From: Mycobacterium sp. D16R12
Lineage (GTDB): Bacteria; Actinomycetota; Actinomycetes; Mycobacteriales; Mycobacteriaceae
Length of the DNA: 64,000 nucleotides
NCBI RefSeq assembly: GCF_002013465.1
Contig: NZ_MAFC01000025.1
Location: 1 to 64,000 of the forward strand
Direction: 5' to 3'
How positions within the stretch are numbered: the stretch's first letter is position 1; the number at the start of each line of letters is the position of its first letter. Of this stretch, positions 1 to 7,908 are shown one piece after another. The notes under the pieces are model-generated. The model did no database searches, was not told the DNA's origin, and saw only the letters and a list, made by a program, of their open reading frames with translations. A program made the translations under genes and the position numbers.

Positions 1-2
1 TC

Positions 3-746
3 GTGGAGACGCGGAAGCGAGCTGGGGACCGGGACGTGGTGGTGCTCGGGCATCCTGGCTCAGCGGTGGCGCCGCGGCTTGTCGATGAGATATCCGGTGC
101 GATGACGTCACTGTCGGAGTTTTGGGGCCCGCAATGGCATGCGGGGGTGCTGTTGATCGCGGCAGAGACCGATGCCGAGTTCGCCGCTCTAGTCGGTGGC
201 GAGCACACCGAGGGAATCGCCGCCGCCGCCGTTGCCGACCGTGTCGATAGCGGGGTTGCCGTGGGGCAGCGGGTGATCTTCGCGCCCGGCGCGGCGGCGC
301 TACCACCCGATCAGTTTCGGGTGGTGCTGCGCCACGAGCTCTTCCACGCCGCAGCCCGCACGGTCACCGGCGACCATGCGCCCCTCTGGCTGGTGGAGGG
401 CGTGGCCGACTACAACGGGCGTCGCGGTAGCGGCACCCCATTCCGCAACGCCGCCCCGACGTTGGCGAGTGCCCTTGCCGCGGGCCAGATTCCGGACCAT
501 CTACCCACCGACGGCGACATCGACAGTCCCGGGCCCCGCCGCACCCAGGCGTACGAGGAGGCCTGGTCGGTGGCGCAATACGTGGCTGAAGCCTTCGGTG
601 AGCCCAAGCTCGTGCGGCTGTACCGGTACGGTGCGGATCTCGCGCCGGGGCCGCCCGGCACGGCGATCCAGCGGGCGTTGGGCATCGACGAGGCAACACT
701 GGTTCGGCAGTGGCAGAGCTGGCTCGGCTCTCGTCCACTACGGTAG
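3..746 (+). CDS. Putative HExxH metallopeptidase-like protein (Rv2189c-like), possibly 5'-partial
   Basis: Unknown function. About 247 residues are visible. A zinc-peptidase-like HELFH motif lies at about residues 111-115 and is followed about 17 residues later by an EGVADY segment. This is the spacing of a gluzincin-type third ligand, so the fold may be a peptidase MA-like domain. No signal peptide is visible in the part seen. The GTG at the very left edge is the first possible start in view, but the frame may continue outside the window, so the N terminus is uncertain. It lies directly upstream of pimB' and probably shares its transcript. The position matches Rv2189c of M. tuberculosis; proteolytic activity is inferred only from the motif. 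Confidence 0.72.
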   Translation: METRKRAGDRDVVVLGHPGSAVAPRLVDEISGAMTSLSEFWGPQWHAGVLLIAAETDAEFAALVGGEHTEGIAAAAVADRVDSGVAVGQRVIFAPGAAALPPDQFRVVLRHELFHAAARTVTGDHAPLWLVEGVADYNGRRGSGTPFRNAAPTLASALAAGQIPDHLPTDGDIDSPGPRRTQAYEEAWSVAQYVAEAFGEPKLVRLYRYGADLAPGPPGTAIQRALGIDEATLVRQWQSWLGSRPLR

Positions 747-751
747 GCGTC

Positions 752-1909
752 GTGACCTTTGAGCTCGGCGGCCAGCGACGACGGATCCTGTTGGTCACCA
801 ACGATTTTCCACCCCGGCCCGGCGGTATTCAGTCCTACCTGCAGGAGTTGGTGACCCGGCTGGCCGGATCGCATGAGGTCACTGTCTATGCGCCGCGGTG
901 GAAAGGGTGCGAGCGTTACGATGCCGCCGCCGATTACCACGTGGTGCGCCACCCGACCTCGCTGATGCTTCCTGGTCCCGGTGTTCGGCAGCGCATGGTG
1001 GATCTCATCAGGTCACAGCGCTCTGAGGTGGTGTGGTTCGGTGCGGCCGCGCCGCTCGCGTTGTTGTCCTCGGCGGCCAAGGCGGCGGGAGCCACTGTGA
1101 CAGCAGCCAGCACGCACGGGCACGAGGTGGGCTGGTCGATGCTCCCGGTGGCGCGATCCGCGCTGCGGCAGATCGGGGACAGCACCGATGTGATCACCTA
1201 CGTCAGCCGCTACACGCGGGGTCGTTTCGCCGCCGCGTTCGGTCCGCGTGCAGCACTCGAACATCTGCCCGCCGGGGTCGACACGGGCAGGTTCCGCCCC
1301 GACCCGGTGGCACGCGAGGAGCTGCGGCGGCGCTACGGGCTCGGTGACCGGCCGACCATCGTGTGCGTCTCCCGGCTCGTCCCGCGCAAGGGCCAGGACA
1401 TGCTGATCGAGGCGCTGCCGGCGATCCGAGAGCGGGTGGACGGCGCGGCGCTGGTGATCGTGGGCGGCGGACCGTATGCGGAACCGTTGCGCGCGTTGGC
1501 CAATCGAGTCGGCGTCGATGAGCACGTGGTGTTCACCGGCGGTGTGCCGTGGGAAGAGCTACCCGCTCATCACGCGATGGGCGATGTCTTCGCGATGCCC
1601 TGCCGTACGCGCGGGGCCGGTCTCGATGTGGAGGGCCTGGGAATAGTGTTCCTGGAGGCGTCGGCGTGCGGCGTCCCGGTGGTCGCCGGAAACTCCGGGG
1701 GCGCACCGGAAACCGTGCTCGATGGCGAGACGGGACTCGTCGTCGATGGCAGGTCGGTGCCCGCGATCACGGATGCGATTGTCGAGATTCTGTCGGATCC
1801 GGCACGCGCCGCCGTGATGGGGGCAGCCGGGCGCAGCTGGGTGGCCGATCACTGGCGCTGGGATCATCACGCGGCGCGCTTCGCCGAACTGGTCAGCGGC
1901 TCCGCATAG
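752..1909 (+). CDS. pimB: GDP-mannose-dependent phosphatidylinositol-monomannoside mannosyltransferase PimB'
   Basis: GT4-family glycosyltransferase that adds the second mannose to phosphatidyl-myo-inositol monomannoside at the inner face of the membrane, an early step to PIM, LM and LAM. The protein shows the N-terminal FPPRPGGIQ glycine-rich loop, the central SRLVPRKGQD segment, and the C-terminal EGLGIVFLEAS donor-binding motif (EX7E). GTG 752 was chosen over the upstream ATG 710. It gives 385 residues, the length I recall for the M. tuberculosis enzyme, removes the overlap with the preceding gene, and has a GGTAGG-like site just upstream. The frame is intact. The mannosyltransferases mptC and mptA are nearby, so this end of the window is rich in lipoglycan genes. 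Confidence 0.93.
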   Translation: MTFELGGQRRRILLVTNDFPPRPGGIQSYLQELVTRLAGSHEVTVYAPRWKGCERYDAAADYHVVRHPTSLMLPGPGVRQRMVDLIRSQRSEVVWFGAAAPLALLSSAAKAAGATVTAASTHGHEVGWSMLPVARSALRQIGDSTDVITYVSRYTRGRFAAAFGPRAALEHLPAGVDTGRFRPDPVAREELRRRYGLGDRPTIVCVSRLVPRKGQDMLIEALPAIRERVDGAALVIVGGGPYAEPLRALANRVGVDEHVVFTGGVPWEELPAHHAMGDVFAMPCRTRGAGLDVEGLGIVFLEASACGVPVVAGNSGGAPETVLDGETGLVVDGRSVPAITDAIVEILSDPARAAVMGAAGRSWVADHWRWDHHAARFAELVSGSA

Positions 1910-1928
1910 GTTCGGTGCGTGGACCCAT

Positions 1929-3740
1929 CTACTCGGGGGACCCCGAGTAGATGGCGTCGATGTCTGCCGCGAACTTCTCGGCAACCACGTTGCGCTTCAC
2001 CTTCAGCGTCGGCGTCATCTCGCCGGTGGCCTCGGTGAAGTCGACCGGCAGGATCCGGAACTTCTTGATGGCTTCGGCATGGGAGACAACCTGATTGGCG
2101 GCCTTCACGGCGGTCTCGACCTCCGCGAGGAGGTCAGGATCCTCGACCAGGTCGGCGACGGTGGCACCGGCGGGCTTGCCGTTGCGCTGCTTCCAGCCGT
2201 CGATGGCCTCGGGGTCGATCGTGATGAGAGCGCCGATGAACGGCTGCTTGTCGCCGACGGCCATCGCCTGACTGATGAGCGGGTGAGCGCGCAGCTGATC
2301 TTCCAGCACCGCGGGTGCGACGTTCTTGCCGCCGGCGGTGACGATGATTTCCTTCTTGCGGCCGGTGATCGTGACGAAGCCGTCCTCATCGATCGCGCCC
2401 AGGTCTCCGGTGTGGAACCAGCCGTTCACGATCGACTCGCTGGTCGCGGTCGGGTTGTTCCAATACCCGCTGAACACGACGCCGCCGGACACCAGTAGTT
2501 CGCCGTCATCGCCGAGCTTCACGGCGTTACCGGGCAACGGCCTTCCGACACTGCCGATCTTGAGCCCGCCGATGACGTTGACCGCGCAGGCTGCCGTCGT
2601 CTCGGTCAGGCCGTAGCCCTCGTAGATGGTCAGGCCGACGCCGCGGTAGAAGTGGCCCAGTCGGGCACCCAGCGGGGCTCCACCGGAGATCGACGCCACG
2701 CATTCACCGCCGAGTGCCGCGCGCAGCTTGCCGTACACCAGCTTGTCGAAGGCGGCGCGCTTGGCGCGCAATACGATGCCCGGGCCGCCGTTGTCGAGCG
2801 CCTGGCTGTATTCGACGGCGGTATCGGCGGCGGCGTCGAATATCTTTCCCTTGCCGTCGTTCACGGCGTTCTGGCGCGCGGTGTTGTACACCTTCTCGAA
2901 GATGCGGGGGACCGAGACGATGAAGGTCGGCTTGAAGATCCCGAAGGTCGGCACCAGTGTCTTGATGTCGCTGGTGAAACCGACGCTCACCTTGGACTGG
3001 AAGCATGCCATCGCGATGCCGCGGGCCAGCACGTGAGCCAGTGGCAGGAAGATCAGCGTCCTGCTGCCCTTCTGCAAGTAATCGGGGAAAACGGCACGCG
3101 CACCGCGGGTTTCGTACACCAGGTTGGAGTGGGTGAGCTGGCAGCCCTTGGGGCGTCCGGTGGTTCCCGAGGTGTAGATGAGCGTCGCGGGGTCGCTGGC
3201 CTTGATGGCGTCGAGTCGGCCGGTGAGCTCGGCGGGGTCCACCCCGGCGCCCGCCTCGGTGAGCTCGTCGAGGGCCGCGGGTGCACCCGAACTGGCGATG
3301 TGGAACACGGTGCGCAGGTTGGGTAGTTCGGGCGCGAGTTCTTGGGCGATCGTGGCATGGGCATCGGATTCCACGAACAGCGCCACCGCCGCCGAATCCT
3401 GCAACACCCACCGGACCTGATCGGCCGAGGACGTTTCGTAGATGGGCACCGTGATGGCGCCGATCGACAGGACCGCGTAGTCGATGATCGTCCACTCGTA
3501 CCGTGTCGCCGAGATCAGTGCCACGCGATCGCCGGGCGCCACGCCCTTGGCGATCAGACCATTGGCCACCGCACGGATCTGCGCCGCAGCCTCCGCGTAG
3601 GTGACGGGTGTCCAGGTGCCGTCGACAAGACGGGAGAACGCCGCCTGGTTGGGGTCTTCACGCTCGTAGTCGTAGACGGCATGAACAACCGACGCGTTGT
3701 CCTCGACGGTGAATGGGGCAGGGACGCTGAACTCTCGCAC
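1929..3740 (-). CDS. fadD15: Long-chain fatty-acid-CoA ligase FadD15
   Basis: AMP-forming acyl-CoA synthetase of 603 residues that activates long-chain fatty acids to acyl-CoA. Visible signatures are the phosphate loop YTSGTTGRPKG at about residues 189-199, the GYGLTET motif in the middle, GWFHTGDLG, and the C-terminal GRKKEIIVTAGGKNV hinge. It ends 19 bases from the convergent pimB' gene. The GTG start at 3740 is preceded by TAGTCT on the minus strand with six bases between, so the transcript is probably leaderless. Neighbours and length match Rv2187. Substrate chain length cannot be read from the sequence. Confidence 0.93.
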   Translation of the reverse strand: MREFSVPAPFTVEDNASVVHAVYDYEREDPNQAAFSRLVDGTWTPVTYAEAAAQIRAVANGLIAKGVAPGDRVALISATRYEWTIIDYAVLSIGAITVPIYETSSADQVRWVLQDSAAVALFVESDAHATIAQELAPELPNLRTVFHIASSGAPAALDELTEAGAGVDPAELTGRLDAIKASDPATLIYTSGTTGRPKGCQLTHSNLVYETRGARAVFPDYLQKGSRTLIFLPLAHVLARGIAMACFQSKVSVGFTSDIKTLVPTFGIFKPTFIVSVPRIFEKVYNTARQNAVNDGKGKIFDAAADTAVEYSQALDNGGPGIVLRAKRAAFDKLVYGKLRAALGGECVASISGGAPLGARLGHFYRGVGLTIYEGYGLTETTAACAVNVIGGLKIGSVGRPLPGNAVKLGDDGELLVSGGVVFSGYWNNPTATSESIVNGWFHTGDLGAIDEDGFVTITGRKKEIIVTAGGKNVAPAVLEDQLRAHPLISQAMAVGDKQPFIGALITIDPEAIDGWKQRNGKPAGATVADLVEDPDLLAEVETAVKAANQVVSHAEAIKKFRILPVDFTEATGEMTPTLKVKRNVVAEKFAADIDAIYSGSPE

Positions 3741-3746
3741 CGGCTC

Positions 3747-3752
3747 AGACTA
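3747..3752 (-). promoter_or_regulatory. -10 element of fadD15 (leaderless)
   Basis: TAGTCT on the minus strand matches TANNNT. It ends six bases before the GTG start of fadD15, so transcription would begin at the start codon. Confidence 0.55.
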
Positions 3753-3821
3753 GTCGTGGGCTCAAGATCGCCGAAGGCGTTGCCGCATTTCCTTCGGCGG
3801 CGAGGCATAAGCTTGTCGGCG

Positions 3822-4217
3822 ATGAACAGCATTCAGGTCGCCGACCAGACCTTTATCGCCGCGGATCCCGCGGACATCGGCCGCGCCATCTCCAACCCCG
3901 CGGATTGGCGCCGTTGGTGGCCTGACCTGCAGCTCAACGTCGTCGAGGAGCGGGGCGAGAAAGGCATCCGCTGGACGGCTGCCGGGGCTGTCACCGGAAC
4001 CATGGAAGTGTGGCTCGAGCCCGCGCTGGACGGCGCGATCCTGCACTACTTCCTGCACGCCGAGCCCACCGGCGTCAGCGCCGCACAGGCGGCGAAGCTG
4101 AATCTGGCCAAGCTCAATCATGCCCGTCGCATCGCCGGAAAGCGGTTCGCCTTCGGAGTCAAGCAGCGGCTCGAGGCCACGCGGCCGGTCGGCGAATCGT
4201 GGGCGCCGCAGACCTGA
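3822..4217 (+). CDS. SRPBCC-like protein (Rv2186c-like)
   Basis: Conserved mycobacterial protein of 131 residues with no known reaction. The pattern is that of a START/polyketide-cyclase (SRPBCC) fold: an N-terminal strand, an early helix with DWRRWWPDL, then alternating strands and a long C-terminal helix (AAKLNLAKLNHARRIAGKRF). The longer frame opens upstream, but ATG 3822 is preceded by TAAGCT with eight bases between, which suggests an almost leaderless message. It diverges from fadD15 across 81 bases and ends next to the stop of the opposing nitroreductase-family gene. Ligand unknown. Confidence 0.8.
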   Translation: MNSIQVADQTFIAADPADIGRAISNPADWRRWWPDLQLNVVEERGEKGIRWTAAGAVTGTMEVWLEPALDGAILHYFLHAEPTGVSAAQAAKLNLAKLNHARRIAGKRFAFGVKQRLEATRPVGESWAPQT

Positions 4218-4646
4218 TCAGATGGCGGCGAGCACGACCACCGGGATGGGGCGCGAAGTGGCCCGCTGGTAGGCGCCGTAATGACCAGAGTTGTTGGTGT
4301 CGGCTAATTTCCACAGTCGTTCGTAGTCCGCGTCGCCGGGCAGCAGGGGCGTCGCGCGAACGCGGCGCTTATGCCTGCCCAGCTGCACCTGCACGTCCGG
4401 ATGGGCCTTGAGGTTGTGATACCAGGCGGGGTTGCGCCGGGCGCCGCCATTAGAGGCCACGACGACGAGATTGTCCCCATCCGCCGCGTAGGTCAGCGAG
4501 TTGATGCGCTGCTCTCCGCTCCTGGCGCCGATAGAGGTCAGCAGCAGGCTGGGAGCCAGGCCTGGAACACGATGACCCAGATAGCCTTTCGATGCGATGT
4601 AGATGCTCTGGTGCACACCGAGCACCCTCGCCACCAGACGACTCAT
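4218..4646 (-). CDS. Deazaflavin (F420)-dependent nitroreductase-family protein
   Basis: A 142-residue protein of the split beta-barrel family that includes Ddn and related F420H2-dependent reductases. Supporting segments are LLTSIGARSGEQRINSL, the DGDNLVVVASNGGARRNPAWYHNL core typical of the family, and VQVQLGRHKRRVRA. Substrate is unknown; these enzymes reduce quinones or other small electrophiles. GGAGGG lies upstream of the ATG on the minus strand. It sits between the Rv2186c-like and Rv2185c-like genes and is convergent with the former. I do not recall it at this place in M. tuberculosis, so it looks like a lineage-specific insertion. Confidence 0.85.
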   Translation of the reverse strand: MSRLVARVLGVHQSIYIASKGYLGHRVPGLAPSLLLTSIGARSGEQRINSLTYAADGDNLVVVASNGGARRNPAWYHNLKAHPDVQVQLGRHKRRVRATPLLPGDADYERLWKLADTNNSGHYGAYQRATSRPIPVVVLAAI

Positions 4647-4715
4647 GGGCGTCCCTCCTTCGCGCGGCCACGGCGAATTGCCAGGATGGGAGTATCCGAG
4701 CGCCAGGGAGAAGGG

Positions 4716-4721
4716 TACCGT
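4716..4721 (+). promoter_or_regulatory. -10 element of the Rv2185c-like gene (leaderless)
   Basis: TACCGT fits TANNNT and ends seven bases before GTG 4729. It supports that start over the longer frame beginning at 4603. Confidence 0.5.
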
Positions 4722-4728
4722 CTGTCAG

Positions 4729-5169
4729 GTGGCTGAGAAGACTACCCAAACGATTGCCATCGATGCCGAACCCGGCAAGGTGATGGCGGTGATCGCCGAT
4801 ATCGGCGCCTACCCGGAATGGGTGTCGGAGTACAAGGAAACCGAGGTGCTCGACACCGACCCCCAGGGCAGGGTCAAGCGTGCCCGGTTGGTGCTGGACG
4901 CCGGTGTCCTCAAGGACACCCAGGTCCTGGAGTACGTGTGGTCCCCGGATGGCCGCAAGGTCACCTGGACCCTGGCAGAAAGTTCCCTATTACGTTCGCT
5001 GGAAGGGACATACCTTTTGGCGCCCAAAGGGTCTGGCACTGAGGTGACGTATGAGCTCGCGGTCGACCTTCAAATTCCGATGATCGGAATGCTCAAACGT
5101 AAGGCCGAACGCAAGATCACCGATTCCGCGCTCAAGGATCTGAAGAAGCGAGTCGAATCTGACCGCTAG
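4729..5169 (+). CDS. SRPBCC family protein (Rv2185c-like)
   Basis: A 146-residue START-like protein. The opening AEKTTQTIAIDAEPGKVMAV is the usual beginning of the polyketide cyclase/dehydrase family and is followed by AYPEWVSEYKETEVL. The C-terminal helix is lysine-rich (LKRKAERKITDSALKDLKKR). These proteins bind hydrophobic ligands in a helix-grip pocket; the ligand here is unknown. The GTG start is set by the -10 element directly upstream. It is followed after about 40 bases by the ArsA-like ATPase gene and probably forms an operon with the next three genes, an order conserved in mycobacteria. Confidence 0.88.
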   Translation: MAEKTTQTIAIDAEPGKVMAVIADIGAYPEWVSEYKETEVLDTDPQGRVKRARLVLDAGVLKDTQVLEYVWSPDGRKVTWTLAESSLLRSLEGTYLLAPKGSGTEVTYELAVDLQIPMIGMLKRKAERKITDSALKDLKKRVESDR

Positions 5170-5209
5170 CGACGTCGACGCGACGCCGCGCCCAGATGTC
5201 GATTCGCCG

Positions 5210-6439
5210 TTGACAGCCACCATCGGCCTTTTCGTCGGCAAGGGGGGCGTGGGTAAGTCGACGCTGGCCGGTGCCACCGCGGTGCGCTACGCGCGGGCCG
5301 GCCAACGGGTGCTCGCGGTGTCCACCGACCAGGCGCATTCCCTTGGCGACGTTTTCGGCGTGCGGGTCGATCCGTCGCCGGGCGCCGATTGTGTGCGGGT
5401 GATCGAGGACCCGTACGGGGGACAACTCGACGTCATGGCTCTGGACACCCTCGGTCTGCTGGAGCGGCGCTGGGGTGACATTGCCGAGACGATCGCCGCG
5501 CAGTATCCCGAATCGGATATTGGATCGCTTGCGCCCGAAGAGCTTTCCGCGCTGCCGGGCGTCCAGGAGATGCTTGGGCTGCACGAGGTCCAGCAGCTCG
5601 CCGAGACGGGCGAATGGGATGTCGTCGTGGTCGACTGTGCTTCGACGGCCGACGCGTTGCGCATGCTGACGCTGCCCGGAACCTTCGCGATGTACCTGGA
5701 ACGGGCCTGGCCGCGGCATCGTCGACTCGGCGGTACCGGCACGCCTCGCGCGCAGATTCTGGCCGAACTGCTGGAACGCGTTGCAGCGTCGGCGGATCGG
5801 CTCGCGGGCTTGCTGTCGGACGCCGAGCGGGTGGGAGCGCATCTGGTGCTCACCCCCGAGCGGGTGGTGGTCGCCGAGGCCGTCCGCACCGTGGGAGCGC
5901 TGGCCTTGATGGGCGTGCGCATCGATCAGGTGATCGTCAATCAGGTTCTCATTCAAGATGATTCATACGAGTATCACAATCTGCCCGCCCACCCGGCGTT
6001 TGACTGGTACATGCAACGCATCGCCGACCAGGCCGCGGTTCTCGACGAGATGGCCGAGGCGATCGGGGACGTCGAGATGCTGTTGGTACCGCATCTGCCG
6101 CGCGAGCCCATCGGGCCGGAGGCCCTCGGGGAACTGGCCGAGGCGGTGCGGCGCCGCGACGGCGCTGCGCCCCCGGCGCCGCTGGCCACCGTCGTCGAGC
6201 ACGAATCCGGATCCGGAGCGGACGCCGTCTATCGGTTACGGCTAGAGTTACCGCAGATCGACCCGGCCACCTTGAGCCTCGGCCGGGTGGGAGATGACCT
6301 GGTCATCGGTGCAAACGGGATGCGCCGGCGGGTCCGGCTGGCCTCCGTGCTGCGGCGCTGTGTGGTTGTCGATGCCCGGCTTGTCAGTAGCGAGCTGACC
6401 ATACGGTTTAGAGCGGATCCGGAGGTGTGGCCTACGTGA
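5210..6439 (+). CDS. ArsA-family (GET3-like) ATPase
   Basis: P-loop ATPase of 409 residues. The deviant Walker A GKGGVGKST is at residues 10-18 and STDQAHSLGD is the switch-like ArsA motif. The C-terminal part has the small-domain strands of actinobacterial ArsA paralogues. There are no arsenite-binding cysteine pairs and no neighbouring ars genes, so metalloid transport is unlikely; the role is unknown. TTG 5210 is the first usable start after the preceding stop and has no clear ribosome site. Translational coupling to the upstream SRPBCC gene is possible. It corresponds in position to Rv2184c. The stop overlaps the next gene. Confidence 0.85.
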   Translation: MTATIGLFVGKGGVGKSTLAGATAVRYARAGQRVLAVSTDQAHSLGDVFGVRVDPSPGADCVRVIEDPYGGQLDVMALDTLGLLERRWGDIAETIAAQYPESDIGSLAPEELSALPGVQEMLGLHEVQQLAETGEWDVVVVDCASTADALRMLTLPGTFAMYLERAWPRHRRLGGTGTPRAQILAELLERVAASADRLAGLLSDAERVGAHLVLTPERVVVAEAVRTVGALALMGVRIDQVIVNQVLIQDDSYEYHNLPAHPAFDWYMQRIADQAAVLDEMAEAIGDVEMLLVPHLPREPIGPEALGELAEAVRRRDGAAPPAPLATVVEHESGSGADAVYRLRLELPQIDPATLSLGRVGDDLVIGANGMRRRVRLASVLRRCVVVDARLVSSELTIRFRADPEVWPT

Positions 6440-6828
6440 CGGGTACTCATCCGGAGCTCGGTCCCGAGCTGCGGGCGTTGGCCGCTTCCATCCTCGACAT
6501 GCTCGACCCGGCGCTACGGCAGGCCGCTCGCGCTCCCGGAGACGGCGGCGTACCCGGAAAGTGCAACCAGCTGTTCTGCCCTGTCTGTGCGCTCGCGGCT
6601 CTTGTCGAGGGTCAGCACCATCCGCTGTTGGCGACGATCGCCGAACACAGCCTCGCGTTGGTGATGGTGGTACGGGCGATGTTGGAGGCCGAGGGACAAG
6701 GTGGTCCCGATGATCCCGACGGCCCAGATGGTGGCCCCGGTCGCGAGTATCAGAGTCCGTTCCCGCCTCCGTCGCCCAGCTCGCAATCCTCTGGCTACCA
6801 ACCGATCCCGGTCGACATCGACGAGTAA
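6436..6828 (+). CDS. Conserved hypothetical protein with Cys motif (Rv2183c-like)
   Basis: A 130-residue protein of unknown function. A helical N-terminal half contains CNQLFCPVC (Cys43, Cys48, Cys51), a possible metal site, and the C-terminal tail is rich in Gly, Pro and Ser and looks disordered. Two GTG starts compete. GTG 6436 is preferred because the GGAGG at about 6421-6425 lies ten bases upstream and because the GTGA overlap with the ArsA-like gene gives normal coupling. GTG 6427 would be too close to that ribosome site. Conserved with the ATPase gene, so a shared function is possible. Confidence 0.78.
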   Translation: MTGTHPELGPELRALAASILDMLDPALRQAARAPGDGGVPGKCNQLFCPVCALAALVEGQHHPLLATIAEHSLALVMVVRAMLEAEGQGGPDDPDGPDGGPGREYQSPFPPPSPSSQSSGYQPIPVDIDE

Positions 6829-7060
6829 TGAGCGTCCTGCGCCGAGTCGGAGTGTCCGTTTCGGCGCGGAGCAATCGCCATCGGCGCGATCGGGCACCTC
6901 AGAGCGCTTCCGGGATACCGCGTCCCATGTATGTGTCCAACAGCTGTGCTCAGTCGACGTCCGGCGCGGGACCTTCGGCAGTCCACGGAGATTCACCGAC
7001 GCCGAGGGTAAGCTCGGCGCCAGCCCTGTGCTGCTCACGGGGATCGGGAGAGGATGCGCG

Positions 7061-7783
7061 ATGTTCTATTGGCTGCTGAAGTTCGTCTTCATGGGGCCGA
7101 TCCTGCAGCTGATGGGCCGACCGAAAGTCGAAGGTCTGGAGAACGTCCCCGCGTCGGGGCCGGTGATCCTGGCGGGTAACCACCTCGCGGTGGTGGACAG
7201 CTTCTACTTGTGCCTGGTGTTGCGCCGCCGGGTCACCTTTCTGGCCAAGAGCGAGTACTTCACCGAGCCTGGGTTCAAGGGCTGGCTCAAGAAGGTGTTC
7301 TTCAGCGGTGCCGGGCAGGTGCCGATAGACCGGACCAGTGCCGACGCCGCCGAGAACGCGCTGAGCACCGCCAAGCGGTTACTCGGGGAGGGCAAGCTGC
7401 TGGGCATCTATCCGGAGGGCACCCGCTCCCCGGACGGACGCCTGTACAAGGGCAAGACGGGCCTGGCGCGCATGGCGCTGGCCACCGGGGTACCTGTGGT
7501 CCCGATCGCGATGGTCGGCACCAACGTGATGAACCCCCCGGGAACGGCCCGCTGGCACTTTTCCAAGGTCACCGTGAAAATCGGCAAGCCACTGGACTTC
7601 GAACGCTTTGACGGTATGGCCGGAAACCGCTTCATCGAACGTGCGGTCATCGACGAGGTGATGTACGAGCTGATGCAGCTCTCCGGTCAGGAGTACGTGG
7701 ACATCTACGCGGCAGCCCTCAAGGACAAGCCGGCCGAACCCGCGCACCAGCCCGACCGCATCCCGGAGAGCGCCGCCGGTTAA
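7061..7783 (+). CDS. 1-acyl-sn-glycerol-3-phosphate acyltransferase (PlsC family)
   Basis: Membrane-associated acyltransferase of 240 residues. The catalytic HX4D box is N40-H-L-A-V-V-D46 and the substrate motif EGTRSPDGRLY starts at residue 119. A short hydrophobic segment at the N terminus (LLKFVFMGPILQLMG) probably attaches it to the inner membrane. Family members make phosphatidic acid or acylate glycolipids; a PIM-related role is conceivable from the neighbouring mannosyltransferases but is not shown. A longer frame opens upstream, but ATG 7061 has a GGGAGAGG site 8-15 bases before it and matches the N terminus I recall for Rv2182c. Confidence 0.9.
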   Translation: MFYWLLKFVFMGPILQLMGRPKVEGLENVPASGPVILAGNHLAVVDSFYLCLVLRRRVTFLAKSEYFTEPGFKGWLKKVFFSGAGQVPIDRTSADAAENALSTAKRLLGEGKLLGIYPEGTRSPDGRLYKGKTGLARMALATGVPVVPIAMVGTNVMNPPGTARWHFSKVTVKIGKPLDFERFDGMAGNRFIERAVIDEVMYELMQLSGQEYVDIYAAALKDKPAEPAHQPDRIPESAAG

Positions 7784-7908
7784 TCCGGGGTCCGTGCATC
7801 TTCCCTGCATCTGAGGTGGCACCTCGCTGTGGGGCGTGGGTCAGCTACCCGCGCCGCGCCCGCTAGTCTTGAGGCCACCCGGCGGGAGAACTGAGAGATG
7901 CGAGGGCC

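Noticed and set aside
710..751. ATG 710 as the start of pimB'
   Set aside because: It would overlap the preceding gene and add residues not seen in the family. GTG 752 gives the standard length.
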